A stretch of DNA of 64,000 nucleotides from Alphaproteobacteria bacterium. GTDB taxonomy: Bacteria > Pseudomonadota > Alphaproteobacteria > UBA8366 > Aestuariispiraceae. Positions 41,464 to 53,054 of this stretch are shown here, in pieces. The first letter of the stretch is position 1, and each line of letters starts with the position of its first letter. The stretch spans positions 146,244-210,243 of the forward strand of contig JANSXE010000008.1 in assembly GCA_024743195.1 (NCBI GenBank), given 5' to 3'. The notes under the pieces are model-generated. The model saw only the letters and a list, made by a program, of their open reading frames with translations, ran no database searches and was not told the DNA's origin. The position numbers and the translations under genes were made by a program.

Positions 41464-42840
41464 ATGTCCGGACCCTCGACGGTGGATTCGACGCCGGTCG
41501 AATCCAAGCGGCAATTGGTCGACTACATCGCAGCCGGCTGCAAACCGCCCGACCAGTGGCGGATCGGCACCGAGCACGAGAAATTCGCTTACGACGTCGA
41601 CACGCTTCGCCCGCTCCCCTATGAGGCGGAGGCGGGGGCGCCCAGCATCCGGCGGCTCTTGGAGGCGCTGGCGGGCCCCGACTGGGCGCCGGTCGAGGAA
41701 AAGGGCCGGATCATCGCGCTCAAGGGCGCCGACGGCGGCAGCGTGACGCTGGAGCCGGGCGGGCAGCTCGAGCTGTCCGGCGCGGCGCTCGAGACCATCC
41801 ACCAGACCTGCAGCGAGGTGCACCGCCATCTCGATCAGGTGCGTTCGGCCACCGAGGCGATCGGGGCGGGCGTCGTCGGCCTGGGCTTCAACCCGATCTG
41901 GGCGCGCGAGGACATCCCCTGGATGCCCAAGGGCCGCTACAAGATCATGCGGGAGTACATGCCGAAGAAGGGGTCGCTCGGCCTCGACATGATGACGCGG
42001 ACCTGCACCGTTCAGGTCAATCTGGATTTCGAGACCGAGGCCGACATGGTGCGCAAGATGCGCGTCGGCCTGGCCCTGCAGCCGCTGGCGACGGCGCTCT
42101 TCGCCAACTCCCCCTTCACGGAGGGGAAGCCGAACGGCTTCCTCAGCTACCGCAGCCATATCTGGACCGACACCGACCCGGATCGTTGCGGCATGTTGCC
42201 GTTCGTCTTCGACGAGGAGTTCGGCTTCGAGCGCTGGGTCGATTACGTGCTCGACGTGCCGATGTATTTCTTCATGCGCGACGGCGTGTTCCACGATGCC
42301 TCGGGCCTCAGCTTCCGCGATTTCATGCGCGGCGAGCTGCCAGGGTTCGAGGGCGAGCGGCCGACCATGACCGACTGGGCGGATCACCTGACCACCGTCT
42401 TCCCGGAGGTGCGCCTCAAGAAGTTCATTGAGATGCGCGGCGCCGACGGCGGACCCTGGGGCAATCTCTGCGCCCTGCCGGCGCTTTGGGTCGGCCTGCT
42501 CTACGACCGCGAGGCGCTCGACGCGGCGGAGCGGCTGATCGCCGACTGGTCGGTCGCCGAAATCACCGCGCTGCGCGACCAGGTGCCGAGGACCGCGCTG
42601 AAGACCCCGTTCCGGGACGGGGTGCTGAACGACGTGGCGGTCGATGTGCTGCGGATCGCGCGCACGGGCCTCAAGAACCGCGCCCGCATCAGCGCCGGAA
42701 ACATGCTCGACGAGACGCAGCATCTGAAGCCGCTCGATTCCATCGTCGCCAGCGGCAAGACCTTCGCCGAGGATTTGCTGGAGGCCTACGAGACCCGCTG
42801 GCGCGACATCTCCGAGATCTACGAGGAGTGCCGCTACTGA
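41464..42840 (+). CDS. gshA: Glutamate-cysteine ligase (plant/alphaproteobacterial type)
   Basis: A 458-residue first enzyme of glutathione synthesis, joining glutamate and cysteine with ATP. Key blocks are RIGTEHEKFAYD, LEPGGQLELSGA, GFNPIWAREDIPWMPKGRY, MMTRTCTVQVNLDFETE and MRGADGGPWGNLCALPALWVGLLYD, typical of the plant-like GCL family found in alphaproteobacteria. ATG 41464 follows GGGGAGGAAG. The 146-bp space before it holds no gene. Convergent with the rRNA methyltransferase gene, 15 bp apart. Confidence 0.96.
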   Translation: MSGPSTVDSTPVESKRQLVDYIAAGCKPPDQWRIGTEHEKFAYDVDTLRPLPYEAEAGAPSIRRLLEALAGPDWAPVEEKGRIIALKGADGGSVTLEPGGQLELSGAALETIHQTCSEVHRHLDQVRSATEAIGAGVVGLGFNPIWAREDIPWMPKGRYKIMREYMPKKGSLGLDMMTRTCTVQVNLDFETEADMVRKMRVGLALQPLATALFANSPFTEGKPNGFLSYRSHIWTDTDPDRCGMLPFVFDEEFGFERWVDYVLDVPMYFFMRDGVFHDASGLSFRDFMRGELPGFEGERPTMTDWADHLTTVFPEVRLKKFIEMRGADGGPWGNLCALPALWVGLLYDREALDAAERLIADWSVAEITALRDQVPRTALKTPFRDGVLNDVAVDVLRIARTGLKNRARISAGNMLDETQHLKPLDSIVASGKTFAEDLLEAYETRWRDISEIYEECRY

Positions 42841-42855
42841 GCGGCGGCGCCTCGC

Positions 42856-44112
42856 TCAGTCCAAGGCGAAGACGAGCGCCTTGAGATAGCCGCTCTCGGG
42901 AAGGTGCGGGTGCAGCGGGTGGTCCGGGCCGGCGCCGGCGCGGCGCAGGATGCGCGCCGTGCGGCCCGCTTCCATGAGCCCGCGGCGGCATTCCTCGAGG
43001 AAAACCTCCTCGCCCACCAGATGGCTGCAGGAGGCGAGCAGCAGCGCGCCGCCGTCTGCGACCGTCGAGGCGGCCAGCCGCGCGAGCTTGCGATAGGCGC
43101 GCGCTCCCTGCTTCAGGTCCTTGCGCGCCTTCACGAAGGCGGGCGGGTCGGCGATCACCAGATCGAAGCGCTCGCCCGCGGCGATGCGGCGCTCGAGGCT
43201 TTGGAAGACGTCCGCCTGCTCGGTCTCGACCCGATCGGCGACGCCGTTCGCCTCGGCCGCCCGGGCGGCCAGCGCCAAGGCCTCCGCGGAGCGATCGACC
43301 GTGACCACCCGCTCGGCCCCCGCCTTGGCCGCGGGGATCGCGAAGCCGCCGGCGTAGCCGTAGAGGTCCAGCACCCGCGCGCCCGCGGCCAGCCGCGCGG
43401 CGAACGCGCGGTTGTCGCGGTGGTCGTAGAACCAGCCCGTCTTCTGGCCGGCCATCGGATCGGCGAAGAAGACGCAGCCGTTCTCCGCCAGCTTGATCGG
43501 GCCGTCCAGGTCGCCGCGCGTCAGGTCCACCCGCTGCGGCAACCCCTCCGGCGCGCGCGAGGGCGAATCGAAGCGATGCAGAATGGCGCTCGCCCCGAAC
43601 AGGTCGATCAGGGCGGAGTCGATGCGCGGGGCCAGCCGATCCATGCCCGCCGTGTTCGCCTGGACGACGAAGAGGTCGCCGAACCGGTCGACGACGAGGC
43701 CGGGGAGGCCGTCCGCCTCCGCATGGATGAGGCGATAGTAGGGCGCGTCGAACAGCCGGTCGCGCAAGCGTGCCGCGCGCTCGAGCCGCGCCTCCAGCCA
43801 GTCCGCCGGCGGCGCGCCGGCCTCGAGCGCCGCCGGATCGCGCGTCACTTCGCGCGCGGCGATCAGACTGTGCGGGTTGAACTGCACCAGCGCGATCGGG
43901 TCGCCTTCCGGCAGGCACAGCCGGGCCAGCGCGCCGGGCGGGCGCTTGCGCGCGGCGTTGTCCATCTGGATTTCGTTGCTGAAGGCCCAGGGCGCGCCCT
44001 GGGCGAAGCGGCGCCAGGTCTTGGGCTGCAACAGGACTCGCGGAGCGGGCGCGGCGACGACGTCCGGGTTGAGGATCGGGGCGGAGGCGGTCGGGGAGGG
44101 GGCGTCTGTCAT
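42856..44112 (-). CDS. Class I SAM-dependent rRNA methyltransferase (RlmI-like)
   Basis: A 418-residue protein with an N-terminal PUA-like domain (PKTWRRFAQGAPWAFSNEIQ) and a Rossmann methyltransferase domain: LDLYGYAGGFAIPAAKAGA (motif I), VTVDRSAEALALAARAAEANGV and catalytic-loop LVIADPPAFVKARKDLK. This architecture is that of RlmI/YccW-type 23S rRNA m5C methyltransferases. The specific nucleotide is not proven for this branch. Start ATG 44112. Confidence 0.9.
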   Translation of the reverse strand: MTDAPSPTASAPILNPDVVAAPAPRVLLQPKTWRRFAQGAPWAFSNEIQMDNAARKRPPGALARLCLPEGDPIALVQFNPHSLIAAREVTRDPAALEAGAPPADWLEARLERAARLRDRLFDAPYYRLIHAEADGLPGLVVDRFGDLFVVQANTAGMDRLAPRIDSALIDLFGASAILHRFDSPSRAPEGLPQRVDLTRGDLDGPIKLAENGCVFFADPMAGQKTGWFYDHRDNRAFAARLAAGARVLDLYGYAGGFAIPAAKAGAERVVTVDRSAEALALAARAAEANGVADRVETEQADVFQSLERRIAAGERFDLVIADPPAFVKARKDLKQGARAYRKLARLAASTVADGGALLLASCSHLVGEEVFLEECRRGLMEAGRTARILRRAGAGPDHPLHPHLPESGYLKALVFALD

Positions 44113-44285
44113 GGCCGCCTTCTAGCGCTGCGCCGCCGGTCCGTCCATCGCTTCGCGCCGGGCGCGGTCGTCCCGGCGCAAATGCGCCCGATCGGGTTAC
44201 GATTTCCTAACCCTTTTGCGGTGTAGTGATCCGCGAAAGGCTTTACACTGGGTAAGTGCAGGCTCTGCCGGGGGAGGGCGGTTCA

Positions 44286-46379
44286 TTGCGTGCTTTGGCG
44301 ACGCTGATGGTCGGAGTCATCCTGACCGCGATCGCGACCGCCCTGGTCTATCGCAACGCGGAGCAGGATGCGCGGACCGAAATCAAGCGTGAGTTGGAGG
44401 TCGCGGCCGACCGGATGGAGATCCTGCTCGGCGGTCTCGAACTGACGGCGCAGATCGTCGCCGCGGAGGTGCGCCGCACCGGCGATCTGTCGGATTTGTC
44501 CACCGCGTTCGAGATCATCCGCGCGTCCTTTCCCGATTTCCGCACGGTCATCACGATCGATCCCATGGGAATCGTTCGCGCCGATATGCGCCGCGATGCG
44601 CCGGCGGTCGGCCTGAACGTCTCCGATCGAGGCTACTTCCAGGTCCAGCTCGATGCGGCGAGCAGCGCCCAGCACATCGCGGAGCCTGTGGTCAGCCGCG
44701 TCGACGGCCGCCTCACCTTCCCGGTCAGCGCGCCGATCCGCGACGCCTTCGGCCGGCTGGTCGGCGTCGTCGTGAGCTCCGTCGACGCCGGCTACTTCCA
44801 GGCCGCGCACGACGCGCGCGACGACTGGGGCGGCCCCGAGGTCTTTCTGCTGAACCCGGGACAAGGGGTCGTCGTCGCCTTCGGCGCGGCCGAGATTCCC
44901 AAACCGCGCCTGACCGAAATCGAACGGCTCTACGACAGGCTGGTCGGAGCGGATGCACTTCCAACCGAGTCCGCGGTTTGGGACGAGACCCGGTCTGTCC
45001 TAGCCGCGAGCGCGCTTCCGACGCGCGACTTGGCGCTCGTCAAGGCGGTTTCGCGGGCGAGCGTTCAGGCGGCCGCCTGGAAGGCCGCCGCGGGGCCGGC
45101 GCTGGTCGTGCTGCTCCTGACCCTCGTTGCGACGGCCATGGTCCAGACCTCCGCGCGCCAGGCGCAGCGCGCGCGCGATCGGGCGGAGACGATGGACGTT
45201 CTACGCGAGCGTCTGACCCTCGCCGCGGAGGCGGGGCGCATCGGCATTTGGGAGTACGAACCGGCGACGAACCGGCTCGTCTGGAACGAGCGCATGTTCG
45301 AGATCTACGGCCTGCCCGCGACGTCGGAGCCGATTTCCTACGAGACGTGGGAGCGGCGGGTGCATCCGAATGACTTGCAGGAAACGCTGGGCTCGCTGCA
45401 GGGCGGCGTTGCGGGAACGGGGGTCTATGACGCGCAGTTCCGGATCATCCGACCCGACGGGGGGGTGCGCCACGTCAAGGCGCGCGCGGCCCGGATTCCC
45501 GCCGGCGGCGCCGGGGAGACCCGCCTGATCGGCGTCAATCAGGACGTGACGCGGCAGGTGGAGGCCGAGCGCTCCCTGAAGCGGGCGGTGCAGGAGGCGG
45601 TCGAGGCGAACGCCGCCAAATCGAACTTCCTCGCCAGCATGAGCCACAATCTGCGCACCCCGCTGAACGCGGTGCTGGGGTATGGCGAGCTTCTGGCCCT
45701 CGATCCGAATCACCAACTCACCGACCGCGAAACGGGCTACGCCCGCAACATCGTCCAGGCGGGCCGCGATCTGCTCGATCTGGTCAACGACATCCTGGAT
45801 TTGATGCTCTTGGAGGCCGACCGGGTCACGGTCCATCCGGAGCGGGTGGACGTTGCCGCCTTGGCCGGCGATTGCGTCGCCCAGATCCTGCCGATCTGCG
45901 AGCCGCGCCGCATCGCGGTCGAGGATCGCGCGTCGGATGCGGAGCCGGTTCTGTTGGACACGGATCGCCGGCGCTTCAAGCAGATCCTCTTGAATCTTCT
46001 GAGCAACGCGGTGCGCTACAACATCGACGGCGGCCGGATCACGGTTTCGCTGGACCGGACGGCGGACGGCTTCGTTCGGATCGCCGTGGAGGATACCGGC
46101 GTCGGCATCCCGGAGCCCGACCGCGAACGCGTCTTCGACATGTTCGAACGGCTGCAGGCCGATCCGCAGATCGCCAAGGAAGGCGTCGGCATCGGCCTGA
46201 CGATCTCCAAGCTGCTGGCGGAGCGTCTGGGCGGGCGCATCGGGTTCAGCAGCACGGTCGGCGTGGGCAGCCTTTTCTGGGTCGATCTGCCGCCCGATGG
46301 GCCGCCGGCCGCGAAAGCGAGCGGGCTGTCAGCCGCCGCGGAGCCGGCGGGGGCCGGCGCGCCGACGGACGCGGCCTGA
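44286..46379 (+). CDS. Membrane PAS sensor histidine kinase with dCache-like domain
   Basis: A kinase of about 697 residues. A first membrane helix (LMVGVILTAIATALVY) and a second near residue 275 flank a dCache-like extracytoplasmic domain with RGYFQVQLDA and GVVVSSVDAGYFQ. A PAS domain (GRIGIWEYEPATNRLVWNER) with a PAC follows, then HisKA (His454 in SMSHNLRTPLNAVLGYGELL) and HATPase_c (NAVRYN, DTGVGIPEPDRERVFDMF, GVGIGLTISKLLAERLGG). The H box has Asn after the His where Glu or Asp is usual. TTG 44286 sits 7 bp after GGGGGAGGG and looks a better start than GTG 44256. No response regulator is adjacent. Confidence 0.88.
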   Translation: MRALATLMVGVILTAIATALVYRNAEQDARTEIKRELEVAADRMEILLGGLELTAQIVAAEVRRTGDLSDLSTAFEIIRASFPDFRTVITIDPMGIVRADMRRDAPAVGLNVSDRGYFQVQLDAASSAQHIAEPVVSRVDGRLTFPVSAPIRDAFGRLVGVVVSSVDAGYFQAAHDARDDWGGPEVFLLNPGQGVVVAFGAAEIPKPRLTEIERLYDRLVGADALPTESAVWDETRSVLAASALPTRDLALVKAVSRASVQAAAWKAAAGPALVVLLLTLVATAMVQTSARQAQRARDRAETMDVLRERLTLAAEAGRIGIWEYEPATNRLVWNERMFEIYGLPATSEPISYETWERRVHPNDLQETLGSLQGGVAGTGVYDAQFRIIRPDGGVRHVKARAARIPAGGAGETRLIGVNQDVTRQVEAERSLKRAVQEAVEANAAKSNFLASMSHNLRTPLNAVLGYGELLALDPNHQLTDRETGYARNIVQAGRDLLDLVNDILDLMLLEADRVTVHPERVDVAALAGDCVAQILPICEPRRIAVEDRASDAEPVLLDTDRRRFKQILLNLLSNAVRYNIDGGRITVSLDRTADGFVRIAVEDTGVGIPEPDRERVFDMFERLQADPQIAKEGVGIGLTISKLLAERLGGRIGFSSTVGVGSLFWVDLPPDGPPAAKASGLSAAAEPAGAGAPTDAA

Positions 46380-46386
46380 GGCGGCG

Positions 46387-46896
46387 CTATTCGGCCAGCC
46401 GCGCAGTCGGGCCGTCGGTGACGATGGTCGCCGACAATTCGTGGAAATTCCCGCCGTCGTCGCGCGCCCAATAGCGCAGGGTGATCCGATCCGCGTCGCG
46501 CCGGGTGGCGACATGATGATCGGCCTGGACCAGCGTGGTTCCGCCCTCGATCCGATAGGTCACGCAGGCGTCGACGCATTCCTGTCCCTCGTCGACGCAG
46601 ACCTTGCCGCGATAGATGGTGATCGGCACGCCGGCCGTCTCCGCGAAACGCCGTACATGGGGGTAGCGGTTCCTGTCGTCGACGACCGCGTGGGAGAAGC
46701 TGTCGATGCTGAGCGCGAGGTCCGCCTCGTCGTCCGCGGACAAGGGCGGGGGCGGCAAGTCGCGCCGGCAGTTGAGCGCGGCCTCGGCTCCGTCCGCAGC
46801 CGCGCCGGTCGCGGCGTTTTGATCCGCGTCCTCTTCGCCGCAGGCGGAGAGCGCGAGAAGGGCGATCACGGCGACCGCCGCCCGTCGTGACGTCAT
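46387..46896 (-). CDS. Putative lipoprotein of unknown function
   Basis: A 169-residue protein with a classical lipoprotein signal: MTSRRAAVAVIALLALSAC-G, lipobox LSAC with Cys19. An acidic/alanine linker follows, then a folded part with four cysteines (RGKVCVDEGQECVDACVTY, plus LNCRRDL) that may form disulfides. It is probably anchored in the inner or outer membrane facing the periplasm. The family is not recognised. Convergent with the PAS kinase gene. Confidence 0.75.
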   Translation of the reverse strand: MTSRRAAVAVIALLALSACGEEDADQNAATGAAADGAEAALNCRRDLPPPPLSADDEADLALSIDSFSHAVVDDRNRYPHVRRFAETAGVPITIYRGKVCVDEGQECVDACVTYRIEGGTTLVQADHHVATRRDADRITLRYWARDDGGNFHELSATIVTDGPTARLAE

Positions 46897-46945
46897 GGCC
46901 CGTCCTTTCTCCCTCGTCGGCGGGGCGCCGAGCCGACCGGGCGGC

Positions 46946-48376
46946 TCAGCCGGTCCCGCCGACGGTCAGGCCGTCGATCCGGAGCGTCGGCTGGCCGACG
47001 CCGACGGGCACGCCCTGGCCGTCCTTGCCGCAGGTGCCGATTCCGTCGTCGAGCGCCATGTCGTTGCCGATCATCGCGACCTTGGTCAGCGCGTCGGGGC
47101 CGTTGCCGATCAGCGTCGCGCCCTTGATCGGCGCGCCGATCTTGCCGCTCTCGACCTTATAGGCCTCGGTGCAGGAGAAGACGAACTTCCCGTTCGTGAT
47201 GTCGACCTGACCGCCGCCGAAATTCACGGCGTAGATTCCGTTGTCGACGGAGGCGAGGATCTCCTCCGGCGCCTTGTCGCCGGACAGCATCACCGTGTTG
47301 GTCATGCGCGGCATCGGCGCGTGGGCGTAGGATTGCCGGCGCCCGTTCCCGGTCGGCGCCATGCCCATCAGCCGCGCGTTCATGCGGTCCTGCATGTAGC
47401 CTTTCAAAATCCCGTCCTCGATCAGCACGGTGCGGCCGGTCGGCGTGCCTTCGTCGTCGATGGTCAGCGACCCGCGCCGGTCCGGCATGGTCCCGTCGTC
47501 CACCACGGTTACGCCCGGGGCGGCCACGCGCTCGCCCATCAGGCCGGCGAAGGCGGAGGTCTTCTTGCGGTTGAAGTCGCCTTCCAGCCCGTGGCCGACG
47601 GCCTCGTGCAACAGCACGCCGGGCCAGCCGGGGCCGAGCACCACGGTCATCTCGCCCGCCGGGGCCGGCTCGCTCTCGAGATTGACCAGCGCCTGGCGCA
47701 GCGCTTCGTCCACCGCGCCGCGCCAGAAGTCGGGGTCGATGTAGGCGCGGTAGTCCGCGCGACCGCCGGCGCCGTAGCTGCCGCTTTCCATCCGGTCGCC
47801 CTTGCCGACGACGACGGAGACGTTGAGGCGCACCAGCGGGCGGATGTCGGCCGCGCGCTCGCCGCCGGCGCGCACGATCTGGACCGCGCGCCACTCGCCG
47901 GCGATCGAGGCGGAGACCTGCTTCACGCGCTCGTCCTTCGCGCGGGCGTAGCGGTCGATCGCCTCCAAGAGCTGCACCTTCGCGTCGAAACCCAGGGTCG
48001 CGATCGGATTGACGTCGGCGTACAGCGCGGCGTTTGTGCCGGGCGGCGGGGCGGCCAGCGTCCCCGAATAGCCGTGCTTGACCGCGCGCACCGCGTCGGC
48101 GGCGCGTTTCATCGCCGCTTCCGACAAGTCGCCCGCATGGGCGTATCCGGCGGCGTCGTCGCAAACCGTCCGCAGGCCGAAGCCCTGCGACGAATCGAAG
48201 GCGGCGTTGCGCACCCGCCCGTCGTCGTAGGAGACGCTTTCGGACTGGCTGTATTCGAGGAACAGCTCGCCGTCGTCGGCGCCGGCCAGCGTATCGTCGA
48301 CAAGCGCCTCGACGCGCGTGCGGTCGAGACCCGTGCGGTGGTAGAAAAGCTCGTCGGTTTTGGCGAGATCGGCCAT
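46946..48376 (-). CDS. tldD: Metalloprotease TldD
   Basis: A 476-residue TldD subunit of the TldD/E zinc protease, which removes leader peptides of modified peptides and degrades unfolded substrates. The zinc site is LLHEAVGHGLEGDFNRK (HExxxH) with the third ligand near FSCTEAYKVE. Conserved blocks include GLRTV, SGSYGAGGR and ITNGKFVFSC. ATG 48376 follows AGAGGA; the frame continues upstream into the divergent DUF3422 leader without conservation. A partner tldE (pmbA) is not in the window. Confidence 0.94.
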   Translation of the reverse strand: MADLAKTDELFYHRTGLDRTRVEALVDDTLAGADDGELFLEYSQSESVSYDDGRVRNAAFDSSQGFGLRTVCDDAAGYAHAGDLSEAAMKRAADAVRAVKHGYSGTLAAPPPGTNAALYADVNPIATLGFDAKVQLLEAIDRYARAKDERVKQVSASIAGEWRAVQIVRAGGERAADIRPLVRLNVSVVVGKGDRMESGSYGAGGRADYRAYIDPDFWRGAVDEALRQALVNLESEPAPAGEMTVVLGPGWPGVLLHEAVGHGLEGDFNRKKTSAFAGLMGERVAAPGVTVVDDGTMPDRRGSLTIDDEGTPTGRTVLIEDGILKGYMQDRMNARLMGMAPTGNGRRQSYAHAPMPRMTNTVMLSGDKAPEEILASVDNGIYAVNFGGGQVDITNGKFVFSCTEAYKVESGKIGAPIKGATLIGNGPDALTKVAMIGNDMALDDGIGTCGKDGQGVPVGVGQPTLRIDGLTVGGTG

Positions 48377-48599
48377 ATGATCCTCTTTCCCATCAGCTTC
48401 GGCGCGTCCTGTCGCCCTCCGGGCGCCCCCGAATCGACGGGTTGCGTTGCATCGCAGGGCGGGCGATAAGCCGGGCGGGGCTCGCCGTTCGAAACGGTGA
48501 TAGCACGCCGCACGCTTTCCTGAAATGGCGCGTGGGGCGATGGAGTCCAAGGGGCGCGGGGCGGTTTCTCCCGGCGCGGCGGGAAGGATCGAGGTCGGC

Positions 48600-49976
48600 A
48601 TGGACGGCGCCGAAACCGAAAAAGCGGAGGGCCGCAAGCGCGGGGAGCGGAGCCGCGCTGGCCGGCGCGTCCTGCCGCCTGCCGAGCATCCGGACCGCTA
48701 TGCGCTGAGCAACGAGTTGCATGCGCGGCCGTTCGAGGAGTTGACCGCCCCGGTCGAGGTGGGCCTCTACGCCATGATCACGGGCGAAGGCGCCGCCGCG
48801 GACGACCGCGGGCACCTGATGAAGCTCTGCGATCGCTTCGGGATCAATCCGCCCGCCGAGGGCGCGAACTTCTTTTCCGGCGATTTCGGCCCGTTCCGGC
48901 TGCGGTGGGAGCGGCATTCCGAGTTCACCACCTACACCGTCATCGTCCCGCGTGAGAATCGCGAACCGTTCGACGTGCCGCCGGGAGAAAAGCTGCCGCG
49001 CGACTGGTTCGAGGAGCTTCCGGGCGAACTGCTGGTCGCGACCCAGGTGGTCCTGTTGTCGCGCGACGATCCGGAGCCGGATTCGGCGTTGATCGAGCGG
49101 CTGTTCGTGCAGGGCAGTCTGGTGACCAGCGCCCTGTCCAATGCGTCCGCGCAGGTCTGGACCGACCTGCGCATCCATCCCGACGGGCACAATCGGATCC
49201 TCTTGAAGGACCGCAGCATGTCCTCGCGCAAGGCCGGGCGCATGGTCCAGCGGCTGGTGGAGATCGCGACCTACCGGAACATGGCGCTGCTCGCGCTGCC
49301 GGTCGCCCGCAAGACCGGCCCGAAGATCGCCCAGATCGATCAGGCGCTGGCCGAATTGACCGACGCCATGGCCCAGCCGCGGTCGGAGCCGCAGCAGGAC
49401 GACGGCAAGCTCTTGGAGCTGCTGACCGCCCAGTCGGCGGAGATCGAGCGGCTGGCCTCCGCGGCCGCCTATCGCTTCAGCGCGGCGCAGGCCTACTATG
49501 CGCTGGTCGAGGCGCGCCTGAAGGAGCTGCGCGAGCAGCAGGTCGAGGGCTATCAGACGATCGGGGAGTTCCTGGACCGGCGTCTCGGGCCCGCAATGCG
49601 AACCTGCATGTCGGTGTCGCACCGGCTTGAGGACCTTTCGCGCCGGGCGACGCGGGCGGCCAACCTGCTGCGCACCCGGGTCGATTTCGCGTTGGAGCGG
49701 CAAAATCAGAACCTGCTGCACTCCATGGACCGCCGCGCGAAGCTTCAGCTTCGCCTGCAGCAGACCGTCGAAGGCCTCTCGGTGGCGGCCATCAGCTACT
49801 ATCTGGTCGGCCTGATCAACTACGCGGCCAAGGCGGCCGAGAAGGCCGGGGCTTCGATCGATTCGACCTTCGTGACCGGGCTCTCGATACCGATCGTCGT
49901 GGCCTTGTTGTGGCTCGGCCTGCAGCGGGCGCGCACGCTGATCCATCGGCACAACGAGGATGGCGGCGAGCGCTGA
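48600..49976 (+). CDS. DUF3422 family protein, membrane-anchored
   Basis: A protein of about 458 residues with the DUF3422 opening EHPDRYALSNELHARPFEEL, then DFGPFRLRWERHSEFTTYT and RMVQRLVEIATYRNMALLALP. The C-terminal third is a coiled coil (TMSVSHRLEDLSRRATRAANLL-type segment) followed by two hydrophobic helices (about 415-450), so it is probably an inner-membrane protein with a large cytoplasmic part. The fold at the C-terminus recalls CorA-like magnesium-channel architecture, but function is unknown. Start ATG 48600 follows GGATCGAGG; ATG 48525 and 48540 are less likely. Divergent from tldD. Confidence 0.85.
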   Translation: MDGAETEKAEGRKRGERSRAGRRVLPPAEHPDRYALSNELHARPFEELTAPVEVGLYAMITGEGAAADDRGHLMKLCDRFGINPPAEGANFFSGDFGPFRLRWERHSEFTTYTVIVPRENREPFDVPPGEKLPRDWFEELPGELLVATQVVLLSRDDPEPDSALIERLFVQGSLVTSALSNASAQVWTDLRIHPDGHNRILLKDRSMSSRKAGRMVQRLVEIATYRNMALLALPVARKTGPKIAQIDQALAELTDAMAQPRSEPQQDDGKLLELLTAQSAEIERLASAAAYRFSAAQAYYALVEARLKELREQQVEGYQTIGEFLDRRLGPAMRTCMSVSHRLEDLSRRATRAANLLRTRVDFALERQNQNLLHSMDRRAKLQLRLQQTVEGLSVAAISYYLVGLINYAAKAAEKAGASIDSTFVTGLSIPIVVALLWLGLQRARTLIHRHNEDGGER

Positions 49977-50307
49977 TCGCGGCCTGGACGGGGCGGTTCG
50001 CCCTCTCCCGGATGGTCTCTTCGCGGTCCGCCCGACCTTTGCGCGTGTCCTTCGGGCGACCCTTGGGGCAGGTCGTCGCAGCCCGGTGAAAGCCGTTGAT
50101 TAAGGAGGGCGCTTGGTGTTTAACCGCCGCCGGTGGAAGGTTGTTCCGAAAGGAGGCTTCCGGGGCGTCTCGGCCCCCGATTGCGAAGCGCCCGATCCGT
50201 GAACTTCCTGGCGCCCCCGCACCGGGGCGCCGCGCGTGAGAAACGAAGATCGACAGGCGCCGCCTCCGACGCGACGGGACGCGGCCGCATCGACGGGAGA
50301 GATCGCA
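49977..50307. other. Intergenic region upstream of the cytochrome oxidase operon
   Basis: About 330 bp without a supported gene. It contains a perfect 8-bp hairpin, GGCGCCCC (50210-50217) with GGGGCGCC (50224-50231), and a purine-rich AAGGAGGG at 50104. The oxidase promoter should lie here, but I cannot place convincing -35/-10 boxes. Confidence 0.5.
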
Positions 50308-51267
50308 GTGAGCTTTGGATCCTTCAGCATCCGGACGACCAAGCGGCTGGCGGCGGCAGGGGGCGCGGCGGCGGCGGGCCTCGCCGGCGCGGGCGCGACG
50401 GCGCGCGACGCGCTGGCCGCGAAAGCGGAGCCCTGGCAGCTCGGCCTGCCCGAGCCGGTGACGCCGCTGGCTGAGCAGATGCGCACCTTCCACGATCTGT
50501 GGCTGCTGCCGATCATCACCGTGATCACCATCTTCGTGCTGGCGCTGCTGCTCTACACCTGCTGGCGGTTCAGCGAGAAGCGCAACCCGACGCCCTCCAA
50601 GACCACGCACAATTCGCTGCTTGAGGTCGTCTGGACGGGCGTGCCGGTTCTGATCCTGGTGGTGCTGGCCTTCCCGTCGCTGCAGCTGCTCTACGCATCG
50701 GACGACACGGCGGACACGGAGATGACGCTGAAGATCGTCGGACACCAGTGGTACTGGGAATACCAGTATGTCGATGAGAATTTCGGGTTCGACGCCTTCC
50801 TCGCCGCGCGCACGCATGAGGAGGCCGAGGAAATGGGCGTGCCGCGCCTGATGATGACGGACAACGTCGTCGTCCTGCCGAGCGACACCAAGATCCTGCT
50901 GCAGTTCACGTCGGCCGACGTGCTGCACAACTGGGCGCTCAGCGATTTCGGCGTGCGCGTCGATACGGTTCCGGGCCGCCTGAACGAGGCCTGGACCAAG
51001 ATCAACGCGGGCAAGGAAGGCATGTATTACGGCTTCTGCTCCGAGTTGTGCGGGGCCGATCACGCCTTCATGCCGATCGCGGTCCAGGTCGTGACCAAGG
51101 ACGCGTATCGCGCCTGGGTGCAGGAGGCGAAGCAGGAGTTCGCCGCGCTCGACCCCTCGCTCGAGGAGGACGGCGCGCGGGAAGGGGGCGAAATCACCGC
51201 CGCCGAGAACGCGGACGATGCGGCGGGCGAGACCCTGCTGCGCGTCGCCGCGGACGATCGGCGCTAA
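50308..51267 (+). CDS. ctaC: Cytochrome c oxidase subunit II
   Basis: A 319-residue aa3-type oxidase subunit II. A signal/lead sequence (residues 1-40) precedes two membrane helices (IITVITIFVLALLLYTCW; VPVLILVVLAFPSLQLLY), then the cupredoxin domain with IVGHQWYWEYQY and the binuclear CuA site CSELCGADHAFM. It accepts electrons from cytochrome c. The C-terminal acidic extension is dispensable-looking. GTG 50308 follows GGGAGAG; GTG 50236 is an alternative. First gene of the cta operon. Confidence 0.95.
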   Translation: MSFGSFSIRTTKRLAAAGGAAAAGLAGAGATARDALAAKAEPWQLGLPEPVTPLAEQMRTFHDLWLLPIITVITIFVLALLLYTCWRFSEKRNPTPSKTTHNSLLEVVWTGVPVLILVVLAFPSLQLLYASDDTADTEMTLKIVGHQWYWEYQYVDENFGFDAFLAARTHEEAEEMGVPRLMMTDNVVVLPSDTKILLQFTSADVLHNWALSDFGVRVDTVPGRLNEAWTKINAGKEGMYYGFCSELCGADHAFMPIAVQVVTKDAYRAWVQEAKQEFAALDPSLEEDGAREGGEITAAENADDAAGETLLRVAADDRR

Positions 51268-52917
<1,650 letters not shown>

Positions 52918-53054
52918 GGCGGTTCGCCGACGCGAAGAGGGTTCGGCCGCGGCGCGCCCAACGTCGCCCGGCCGGACCCGGCTTCGCCGGGACACAGTCT
53001 CCGGCCGCCCCGACCGCGAGCGGCCGATCGTAAGAACGGGACCCGATCAGAACC

